A program made the translations under genes and the position numbers. Positions 58,013-64,000 of a stretch of 64,000 nt of DNA are shown here, in pieces. Position 1 is the stretch's first letter. Each line of letters starts with the position of its first letter. The DNA comes from Amycolatopsis acididurans (GTDB taxonomy: Bacteria > Actinomycetota > Actinomycetes > Mycobacteriales > Pseudonocardiaceae): positions 62,001 through 126,000 of the forward strand of contig NZ_JAAXLS010000003.1 in the NCBI RefSeq assembly GCF_012328925.1. The letters are read 5' to 3'. Under the pieces are notes generated by a model that had not been told where the DNA came from, made no database searches, and saw nothing but the letters and a program-made list of their open reading frames with translations.

Positions 58013-59197
58013 GTGGTGGGTAACGACATCTCCGCGGCGCTGCCCGCCTTGACCTACATGGGTGGCACCACGGCGATGACCACGACGCCCGTGGCGGGGA
58101 CACCAGCCCAGCCCTACCCCGACATCTACGTCCCGAGCAGGGAGCCGATGCGGGCCGGCGAGATACGGGTGACGGTGCTCGGCAGCGGTAACCCGCCGCC
58201 GACCCGCGCCCAGGCCTCGGGCAGCGTTCTCGTCGAGGTCGGCAACCCCGAACGCGACATGTTCATTTTCGACGTGGGCAGCGGATGCCTGGCGAACTTC
58301 ATGTGTCTGGGACTTCCGATCAACTCGTTGGACAAGGTGTTCCTCAGCCACCTGCACGCCGACCACACGGCCGACCTCATCACCCTGTTCGGCAGCTTCC
58401 GCAAGGCGGGGCGTCAGGGACCGCTGCATGTGTGGGGCGGCAACGGTTCCGAACCCAGGTACGGGTCGAAGGTCGCGATCGACGCCATCGCCGCGGCCTG
58501 TGCCTGGGACACCGAGTCGACGCGTGGCTACACCTCCAACGAGGCCGCCGAAATGCGCGGGACGGAGTTCGACGCGTCGATCACCTCCGTCGTCTACGAG
58601 GCGAACGGCGTGACGATCACCGCGTTCCCGGTCATCCACAACCTCCACGGCGCCGTTGGCTATCGGGTCGACTTCGCGGGCCTGAGCATGGTGTTCTCCG
58701 GTGACACGCACCCGTGCTGGCCACTCGTGCGGGCCGCGGAGGGCACCGACCTCCTGATCCACGAGTGTTTCCCCTCCGCGGACCTGCTCGCGGCGCTCAC
58801 CGGCGATCGGATCGAGCGCTTCGAGACCATCACCGCGACGCACACGGTGCCCAAGACCGCCGGGAAGGTGTTCTCGCTCGCCAAGCCCAGAATGGCCGGC
58901 CTGTGGCACACGTTCCTGGTACCGCCGGTGGTCGCGCCGATCCTGGAGCAGGTGGGCACCGCTTTCGACGGACCCGTGGTTCAGACCCAGGACCTCACGG
59001 TATTCAACATCACGAAGGAAGCCGTCGTCGCTCGCCAGGCAGAGGCGGTCCCGCAGGCGATGGCCATTCCGGGCGAACCGACGTTCGAGCCGACATACGA
59101 CCAGCGGCCGGCCCCGCCGAGCTGGTGGGCGGAAGCGCTCATCCCCGATGAGGCAACGTTCTCCAGGACGGTGGGCGCGAGGTCACCGCGGCGTTGA
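58013..59197 (+). CDS. metallo-beta-lactamase-fold hydrolase
   Basis: About 394 residues if started at the GTG at 58013 (RBS GAGGGGAG); starts at 58016, 58058 or 58076 are possible, the last giving MTTTPVAGTPAQPYPDIYVP. The domain opens IRVTVLGSGNPPPTRAQASG and has the metal motif FLSHLHADHTADLITLFGSF, a later His in FPVIHNLHGAVGYRV, Asp in MVFSGDTHPCWPLVRA and His in TDLLIHECFPSADLL and ETITATHTVP. The arrangement is that of ribonuclease Z/arylsulfatase-like MBL hydrolases. Substrate unknown; a similar family is annotated in guanitoxin biosynthesis, but no such cluster is here. It overlaps the convergent LysR gene by 15 bp. Confidence 0.83.
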   Translation: MVGNDISAALPALTYMGGTTAMTTTPVAGTPAQPYPDIYVPSREPMRAGEIRVTVLGSGNPPPTRAQASGSVLVEVGNPERDMFIFDVGSGCLANFMCLGLPINSLDKVFLSHLHADHTADLITLFGSFRKAGRQGPLHVWGGNGSEPRYGSKVAIDAIAAACAWDTESTRGYTSNEAAEMRGTEFDASITSVVYEANGVTITAFPVIHNLHGAVGYRVDFAGLSMVFSGDTHPCWPLVRAAEGTDLLIHECFPSADLLAALTGDRIERFETITATHTVPKTAGKVFSLAKPRMAGLWHTFLVPPVVAPILEQVGTAFDGPVVQTQDLTVFNITKEAVVARQAEAVPQAMAIPGEPTFEPTYDQRPAPPSWWAEALIPDEATFSRTVGARSPRR

Positions 59198-60058
59198 AAG
59201 CCGCGGCATCCAGGAGGTCCTGGCCACCTGCACGAAGCCGCGGACGAGCGGGCTCCACCCGGATTTCGGCCATGCCACGACGAGTTCGCTCGGTTTCCGG
59301 TCGCGGAACGGGATCGCGACGAGGCCGGCGGGCAGCGGCTGGTCCACCGGGGCCAGCGCCAGCGTCCTGTCCCACAGCGCCGCTTGCAGGCACTCCTGGA
59401 TCGTGCGCACGACCGGGGCGCTGTCCTCCGCGGCGCCGCCGGTCCAGTACGCGGTCCACAGTGGATCCGTGCCGGCGGGTAGCCGCACCCACCGGCGGCC
59501 GGACAGCTCGGCCTGCGACACCGAAGCCCGGCCCGCCAGCGGATCGTCCTCGCGCAGCACGACGCCGACCGGCACCGAGCGCAGCACGTGCGTGCCGATG
59601 CCGGTGGTGTCGAACGGGGTCCGCGTCAGCGCCACGTCGACGCGGCCCGAGCGAAGGCCGGCTGCCGGGTCGCTCAGATCCGATTCGTGAATGCTGACGG
59701 CGACGTGTGGATGACGCGCCCGGAACAGCGGCACCAACCGGGCACCCACCTGCTCGGCCGCGTCGGCGAGCGTTCCCACCGCGAGGACGGCCGATCCCGC
59801 CGCGGCGGCCACCCGGCCGCGGATCCGGTCGGCATGCGCGAGCAGCGCGCCCGCTTCCTCGTACAGCACCGTTCCGGCCGCGGTCAGGGTCACGCCCTTC
59901 GGGGTGCGTTCGAACAGCGCGGCGCCCAGTTCGTCCTCGAGTTGCCGGATCGCCCGGCTCAGCGGCGGCTGCGTCATGTGCAGCCGCTTCGCCGCCCGGC
60001 CGACGTGGCGCTCCTCGGCGACGGCGATGAAGTAACGCAGCGTGCGGAGGTCCACCAC
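59183..60058 (-). CDS. LysR-family regulator
   Basis: A 291-residue regulator from the GTG at 60058 (VVDLRTLRYFIAVAEERHVG). The winged HTH is HVGRAAKRLHMTQPPLSRAI and RQLEDELGAALFERTPKGVT. The effector domain begins AVLAVGTLADAAEQVGARLV, with the usual alpha/beta pattern through DVALTRTPFDTTGIGTHVLR. The next divergent gene (60141) is the most likely target by layout; the convergent MBL hydrolase could also be controlled. GTG at 60055 is an equivalent start. Confidence 0.87.
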   Translation of the reverse strand: MVDLRTLRYFIAVAEERHVGRAAKRLHMTQPPLSRAIRQLEDELGAALFERTPKGVTLTAAGTVLYEEAGALLAHADRIRGRVAAAAGSAVLAVGTLADAAEQVGARLVPLFRARHPHVAVSIHESDLSDPAAGLRSGRVDVALTRTPFDTTGIGTHVLRSVPVGVVLREDDPLAGRASVSQAELSGRRWVRLPAGTDPLWTAYWTGGAAEDSAPVVRTIQECLQAALWDRTLALAPVDQPLPAGLVAIPFRDRKPSELVVAWPKSGWSPLVRGFVQVARTSWMPRLSTPR

Positions 60059-60140
60059 GAAACGATAGCGGCGCGGCCTGCTCTCAGCGTCCTCACAGCG
60101 ATCGAGATGGACATTCGCGATGCCCGCGGGAGAGGACGAG

Positions 60141-60950
60141 ATGACGGCCGAGCACGACACGCAGCGTGAGTCAGGCGCGGAGCCGGCTCACCTGGACCGG
60201 TTGCGCGCGGTGCGCGCCGAACTGCTTCACCTGGAGGAACTGCTCTGCCAGGGCGGGCACCCGGTCTCACACGCCGTGAGCGGCACCGCCGAGCGGGTGC
60301 CGGCCTGGCTGCGGGTGACCAAGGGCGAACAGCGCTGGGCGGTGACGGCGGCCATCGCGCTGGCCGTGACGCTGCAGCTCGTGCTGCCCGACCGGCTGGC
60401 GTTCCGGCCGCACTGGCTGCTGCCCGCGCTCGAACTCGGCCTGGTGGCCGTGCTCATCGGCCTCAACCCGGTCCGCATCTCGCGCAGGCATCCGTGGCTG
60501 CGGCCGCTGTCCACCGCCCTGATCGCGTTGATCAGCCTCGCCAACGGCTGGTCCGCGGCACTGCTGGTGCTGGACCTGCTCACCGCCCGCGCCGGTGAGG
60601 AACCCGCGCCCCTGCTGGGCAGCGGTGGCGCGATCTGGCTGACCAACGTCATCGCGTTCGCGTTGTGGTACTGGGAATGGGACCGCGGCGGACCGGTTTC
60701 CCGCTCCCGCGGCGACCGGGTGCGACCGGACTTCCGCTTCCCGCAGATGGAAGACCCCGACGGGCATCCCGACTGGGAACCGCACTTCCTGGACTATTTC
60801 TACCTGTCCTTCACCAACGCCACCGCGTTCAGCCCCACCGACGTCATGCCGATGTCGCGCTGGGCGAAGATGCTGATGCTCAGCCAGTCCGCGATCTCGC
60901 TGGTGACCTTGGCGGTCGTCATCTCCCGCGCGGTCAGCCTGTTCAAGTGA
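60141..60950 (+). CDS. integral membrane protein, ion-channel-like C-terminus
   Basis: A 269-residue protein from the ATG at 60141 (RBS GGAGAGGA). After a soluble acidic helix (LRAVRAELLHLEELLCQGGH) there are about five hydrophobic segments: WAVTAAIALAVTLQLVLPD, HWLLPALELGLVAVLIGL, ALIALISLANGWSAALLVLD, GAIWLTNVIAFALWYWEWDR and LMLSQSAISLVTLAVVISRA. The segment FYLSFTNATAFSPTDVMPMS before the last helix resembles a re-entrant pore loop of two-helix potassium channels (with TNATAFSPTDV where a selectivity filter would be), but no canonical TVGYG is present. The family has no known function. Convergent with and overlapping the SEDS gene by 8 bp. Confidence 0.6.
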   Translation: MTAEHDTQRESGAEPAHLDRLRAVRAELLHLEELLCQGGHPVSHAVSGTAERVPAWLRVTKGEQRWAVTAAIALAVTLQLVLPDRLAFRPHWLLPALELGLVAVLIGLNPVRISRRHPWLRPLSTALIALISLANGWSAALLVLDLLTARAGEEPAPLLGSGGAIWLTNVIAFALWYWEWDRGGPVSRSRGDRVRPDFRFPQMEDPDGHPDWEPHFLDYFYLSFTNATAFSPTDVMPMSRWAKMLMLSQSAISLVTLAVVISRAVSLFK

Positions 60951-62433
60951 CGTCCGGGCCCTGCGGGAGCCTGCCCACCAGGACGGTGGCCGCCTCCGCG
61001 AGCGGCGCCGGTGCGGCTGCGCGCGTGCGGTGGTCCACCGCGGCGCCCGCGTCGGAGACGCGGAGCAGCAGCGCCAGCGCGAGATAGTTGGTCAGCAGCG
61101 ACGAACCGCCGTAGGACAGCCACGGCAGTGTCATGCCCGCCAGCGGGATGAGGGCGGTGACCCCGCCGACGACCACGAACACCTGCAGCGCCAGGGAAAA
61201 CGACAGCCCGCCGGCGAGCAGCTTGCCGAAGTTGTCGCGCGCCGCCAGCGCCGCCCGCAGGCCGCGGGTGGTGAGCAGCAGGTACAGCACCACGATCGCG
61301 GCGAGCCCGGTGAACCCGAGTTCCTCGCCGAACGCGCCGCTGATGAAGTCGGTACCCGCGAACGGCACGAGGTCGGGCCTGCCCTGGCCGAGCCCCGTTC
61401 CGGTCAGCCCGCCGGTGCCGAGCCCGAACAACGACTGCGACACCTGGTATCCGCCGCCGGGCTGGTCGTAGGTGCCCACCGGATCCAGCCAGGTGGAAAC
61501 CCGCTGCTGGATATGGGTGAACATCGTGTACGCGGCGACGCAGCCGACCACGAACAGGCACAACCCGGCCAGCACCCACGACACGCGCTCGGTCGCGATG
61601 TAGATCATCGCCAGGGCCACGCCGAAGAACAGCAGCGCCGCGCCGAGTTCCTTCTCGAAGGTCACCACGCACACCGAGGCCAGCCACATCACCAGCAGCG
61701 GGCCCAGATCGCGGGCACGGGGCAGCTCCATGCCCAGCACCTGTTTGCCCGCGCTGGTGAACAGGTGCCGTTTCGCGACAAGGAATCCGGCGGCGAACAC
61801 GATGACGAGGATCTTCGACAGCTCCACCGGCTGGATCGACAACGGCCCCAGCCGCAGCCACAGCTTGGCCCCGTTCACCTCCGACAGGCTTGCCGGCAGC
61901 AACCCGGGAAGCACCAGCAGCACAAGCCCGAGCAGCCCGGCCAGGTAGGTGTAGCGCGAGAGCTTGCGATGGTCGTGCACAAGGGCCACCACCGCGGCGA
62001 ACAGCGCCACCGACACCGCCGTCCACAGCAGCTGCCGCGGCGCGTCCGGTGCGGGCGCGGGCGAGCCCTCCTGCTGCGCCGCGAGGGCGTAGGCGAAATC
62101 GAGGCGATGGATCATCGTCAGCCCGAGCCCGTTGAGCACCGCCACCCCCGGCAGCAGCACCGGATCCGCCAGTGGCGCCCAGCGGCGGATGGCGACGTGG
62201 GCAGCGCCACACAGCGACGCGAACACGAGGGCGAGAGTCCAGCCGTGCCACACCGGCAGCGAAGGCTGGCTGAGATCCACGAGCACCATCGCGGCCAGCA
62301 CGAGCAGCAGGGCGAAAGCCAGTAACCGCAGCTCAACCGTGCGCCGGTGGCGCGCCGTCCCGGATATGTCCACAATGGTCTTTCTGTCCGCCTGAAACCC
62401 GCCGGCCCGGCGTACATACCTTCCGCGCGCCAT
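60943..62433 (-). CDS. SEDS-family FtsW/RodA/SpoVE protein
   Basis: A 496-residue polytopic protein with about twelve hydrophobic segments. SEDS hallmarks: GAKLWLRLGPLSIQPVELSK, ILVIVFAAGFLVAKRHLFTS, VVTFEKELGAALLFFGVALA (catalytic-Asp region replaced by Glu-Lys-Glu), SQSLFGLGTGGLTGTGLGQG, FISGAFGEELGFTGLAAIVV and AGMTLPWLSYGGSSLLTNYL. These enzymes polymerise lipid II glycan chains with a partner PBP. The start is uncertain: ATG 62433 gives a long basic N-terminus; GTG near 62373 (VDISGTARHRRTVELRL) is plausible. No PBP gene is adjacent, so it is not the usual rodA-pbpA locus. Confidence 0.88.
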   Translation of the reverse strand: MARGRYVRRAGGFQADRKTIVDISGTARHRRTVELRLLAFALLLVLAAMVLVDLSQPSLPVWHGWTLALVFASLCGAAHVAIRRWAPLADPVLLPGVAVLNGLGLTMIHRLDFAYALAAQQEGSPAPAPDAPRQLLWTAVSVALFAAVVALVHDHRKLSRYTYLAGLLGLVLLVLPGLLPASLSEVNGAKLWLRLGPLSIQPVELSKILVIVFAAGFLVAKRHLFTSAGKQVLGMELPRARDLGPLLVMWLASVCVVTFEKELGAALLFFGVALAMIYIATERVSWVLAGLCLFVVGCVAAYTMFTHIQQRVSTWLDPVGTYDQPGGGYQVSQSLFGLGTGGLTGTGLGQGRPDLVPFAGTDFISGAFGEELGFTGLAAIVVLYLLLTTRGLRAALAARDNFGKLLAGGLSFSLALQVFVVVGGVTALIPLAGMTLPWLSYGGSSLLTNYLALALLLRVSDAGAAVDHRTRAAAPAPLAEAATVLVGRLPQGPDVT

Positions 62434-62506
62434 GCTGAGCGCACGCTGAGAGCACCGGTGCCGCGACCGCACCGCCGCCACACCACGACTGGGTACCGTC
62501 ACCGCT

Positions 62507-63319
62507 ATGCGTGAACCCCGCAGCCCGGTCGAGCGCCGGGCCTTCTTCGGACTGCTGGCTCTGGGCGCGGCCAGCGTCCTCACCGCGTGCTCGGGTGACA
62601 CCGCCGTGACCGGGACTCCCACGACGGGCAGCGCGCAGCCCGGGCCGCCGGGCGGGACCGACCCCGACGTCCCCTCCGAGACCGCGCCGGCAGGGCCGAC
62701 CAAGGTGTTGAGCAAGGGCCCGGCCACCGGCAACAAGATCGTGCTGACGGTGGACGACGGCTACAGCAACGAGGTCGTCGCGGGCTACGTCGCCTTCGCC
62801 CAGCGGACCGGCATTCACCTGACGTTCAGCCCGAACGGCCTCTACGCGCACGCGTGGGCCCCGCACGCCGCGACCGTCAAGCCGCTGATCGAGGCGGGGC
62901 AGATACAGATCATCAACCACACCTTCAGCCATCACGACCTGCGCCCGATGACCGACGCGCAGATCCGCGCGGAACTCAACCGCAACGACGACTGGGTCAA
63001 CGCCACCTTCGGCACCCGCACGACGCCGTACTACCGGCCGCCGTTCGGATTCCACAACACGCACATCGACGGCGTCGCCGGGGAACTGGGATACCGGAAC
63101 ACGGTGATGTGGAACGGATCCTACGGCGACTCCAAGCTCCTCACCCCCGACTACCTGATGTCACAGGCGCGCAAATACCTGCGGCCGGGGGCGATCGTGC
63201 TCGGCCACGCCAACCATCCCACGATTCTCGGGTTGTTCGACCAGATCGCCGACCTCATCAAGCAGCGCGGTCTCACTCCGGTGACGCTCAAGGAGATGTT
63301 CCCGGACACCGCGCGCTGA
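62507..63319 (+). CDS. exported polysaccharide deacetylase (NodB domain) lipoprotein
   Basis: A 270-residue protein with a twin-arginine-like lipoprotein signal (VERRAFFGLLALGAASVLTA, then Cys) and a Pro/Gly/Thr linker (TGTPTTGSAQPGPPGGTDPD). The NodB domain shows motif 1 IVLTVDDGYSNEVVAGYVAF (Asp-Asp), motif 2 IINHTFSHHDLRPMTDAQIR (H-x3-H metal ligands) and motif 3 TTPYYRPPFGFHNTHIDGVA; a late LGHANHPTI supplies the general acid His. It likely removes N-acetyl groups from peptidoglycan or another wall glycan. It is divergent from the SEDS gene, consistent with a wall-related locus. Confidence 0.88.
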   Translation: MREPRSPVERRAFFGLLALGAASVLTACSGDTAVTGTPTTGSAQPGPPGGTDPDVPSETAPAGPTKVLSKGPATGNKIVLTVDDGYSNEVVAGYVAFAQRTGIHLTFSPNGLYAHAWAPHAATVKPLIEAGQIQIINHTFSHHDLRPMTDAQIRAELNRNDDWVNATFGTRTTPYYRPPFGFHNTHIDGVAGELGYRNTVMWNGSYGDSKLLTPDYLMSQARKYLRPGAIVLGHANHPTILGLFDQIADLIKQRGLTPVTLKEMFPDTAR

Positions 63320-63324
63320 CCACG

Positions 63325-63465
63325 CTAGGGCTCGGCGTCGTGCTCGCGGCTCTCGACCGGTTCGGCGCCGACTCTGCCCCACAACTCGACAAGCCGGGGA
63401 CCCCAGCACAGCCCCGCGACGACGCCGCACGACAGCATTGCGACCAGAACCCAGACCGCACTCAT
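63325..63465 (-). CDS. 46-residue single-pass membrane protein
   Basis: A small ORF from the ATG at 63465 with a good RBS (GGGAGGCC, 8 bp spacing): one hydrophobic segment (AVWVLVAMLSCGVVAGLCWG) followed by an acidic tail (VELWGRVGAEPVESREHDAE). It is convergent with the deacetylase (5 bp between stops). A perfect palindrome lies 22 bp upstream of the start. Such short anchor peptides are easily missed; the RBS and palindrome are the main support. Confidence 0.5.
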   Translation of the reverse strand: MSAVWVLVAMLSCGVVAGLCWGPRLVELWGRVGAEPVESREHDAEP

Positions 63466-63487
63466 GGCATCGGCCTCCCACGACGTT

Positions 63488-63499
63488 GTCTGGCCAGAC
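63488..63499. promoter_or_regulatory. palindrome GTCTGGCCAGAC upstream of the small membrane gene
   Basis: A perfect 12-bp palindrome 22 bp before the ATG at 63465, placed like an operator or promoter-overlapping site. It lies in 63466-63713, a 248-bp space that should also hold the promoter of the rightward gene at 63714. Confidence 0.4.
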
Positions 63500-63713
63500 C
63501 GTAGGCAAGCGACCTTGAGAGGACGCTGAGTTCGCACCCGCGGCCGGATCGCCGGAAGCCGGCGCACGGCACATTCGGGATGAACAGGAATTCCTCACCC
63601 GGAAAAGGCGACTATTAATGCCCGCGTAACCGCCGCTTCTCCCGTCGAGGCCGAGGTCGTCACCCCTGCGGCGCACGGTTTCCCCGGATTCCCGCGACAT
63701 GAGGAGGCCTTGG

Positions 63714-64000
63714 GTGCGGAAACGATGGATACGGGCGGCCGCTGCCGGAGCCGGACTGCTCGGCTGCACGGCGGCGCTGGCGCCCGCCGCGCAAGCACAG
63801 CCGAAAAGCGCGCATGTCCTGCTGCTCAGCGTGGACGGCCTGCACCAGGCCGATCTCGACTGGTATGTGGCGAAACATCCCCAATCCGCGCTGGCGTCAC
63901 TGGTGCGCCAGGGCACCGACTACGACCACGCGAGCACGCCGGTGCCCTCGGACTCGTTCCCGGGCATGGTCGCGCAGGTGACCGGCGGGAACCCGGCCAC
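63714..64000 (+). CDS. exported type I phosphodiesterase/alkaline phosphatase-family protein (partial)
   Basis: Only the first 95 residues are visible; the gene runs off the right edge. The GTG at 63714 has GAGGAGG upstream. The signal is RKRWIRAAAAGAGLLGCTAA to LAPAAQA, with a likely signal-peptidase site after AQA. The mature start, SAHVLLLSVDGLHQADLDWY, gives the metal-binding Asp of the superfamily, and YDHASTPVPSDSFPGMVAQV holds the Ser/Thr nucleophile region. This fits nucleotide pyrophosphatase/phosphodiesterase or phosphonoacetate-hydrolase-like enzymes that work outside the cell; the exact activity is open. Confidence 0.8.
   Translation, partial: MRKRWIRAAAAGAGLLGCTAALAPAAQAQPKSAHVLLLSVDGLHQADLDWYVAKHPQSALASLVRQGTDYDHASTPVPSDSFPGMVAQVTGGNPA

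Noticed and set aside
60819..60890. Calling the membrane protein at 60141-60950 a potassium channel
   Set aside because: The pore-like segment lacks a TVGYG-type filter and the helix number does not clearly fit; kept as an unknown membrane protein.

Overview
The window is 64 kb of a high-GC, gene-dense actinobacterial chromosome. Frequent GTG starts, 4-bp stop/start overlaps and the gene content point to the Pseudonocardiaceae, most like Amycolatopsis. Diagnostic content includes ergothioneine genes egtA-D, the GarA/FtsR/GcvH block, FolP2, PdtaR, a four-S1-domain RpsA, and F420- and mycothiol-linked enzymes. The genus is inferred from content, not from a marker search.

Layout. 1-5.5 kb: the start of an efeO-like iron-uptake gene, a Ddn-like reductase and a compact egtABCD operon, all leftward. 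5.5-10.9 kb: an AcnR-like repressor with an AcnR-type operator upstream, a DinB-fold protein, a TetR regulator with its palindrome, and two CNNM/CBS (CorC-type) membrane proteins preceded by a short proline-rich leader ORF. 10.9-20.8 kb: a repetitive membrane-anchored binding protein, an aldo/keto reductase-XRE-SnoaL group, then the glycine-cleavage/GarA neighbourhood (MerR, DUF151, ftsR, garA, gcvH, phosphatidyltransferase). A tandem glycine riboswitch at 14.6-14.8 kb ends in a terminator with no gcv gene behind it. 20.8-25.5 kb: lipid acyl-CoA enzymes and a siroheme/cobA-type gene.

25.7-33.2 kb: five leftward genes with a divergent TetR: MpaB-family oxygenase, F420 luciferase-like oxidoreductase, Tat-exported neutral ceramidase, GPH-type transporter and a sphingosine-1-phosphate-lyase-like PLP enzyme. 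This looks like a sphingolipid or ceramide use cluster. 33.2-35.9 kb: the last two steps of meta-cleavage catabolism (aldolase plus acylating acetaldehyde dehydrogenase) with a divergent IclR. 36-39.9 kb: an anti-sigma-like ATPase, folP2, a TetR and rpsA. 40-44.9 kb: a methyltransferase-GNAT pair and a TetR-controlled YhgE/Pip exporter with a degenerate ABC ATPase. 44.9-55.6 kb: AraC/VOC, polA, a thioesterase, the livKHMGF branched-chain amino acid (or similar) uptake operon and pdtaR.

55.8-58 kb is a decayed integration hot spot: tRNA-Leu(CAA) followed by two broken tyrosine-integrase remnants on either side of a gamma-carbonic-anhydrase-like gene. 58-64 kb carries a metallo-beta-lactamase-fold hydrolase, LysR, a membrane protein, a RodA/FtsW-type SEDS protein, an exported polysaccharide deacetylase and the start of an exported phosphodiesterase/phosphatase-family gene.

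The points most worth a second look are the orphan glycine riboswitch, the ceramidase/S1P-lyase cluster, the AcnR-type operator shared with the egt operon, and a scattered 13-bp inverted repeat (GTCCA-N3-TGGAC) that often forces rare codons. I saw no CRISPR array, rRNA, intact insertion sequence or large biosynthetic cluster.
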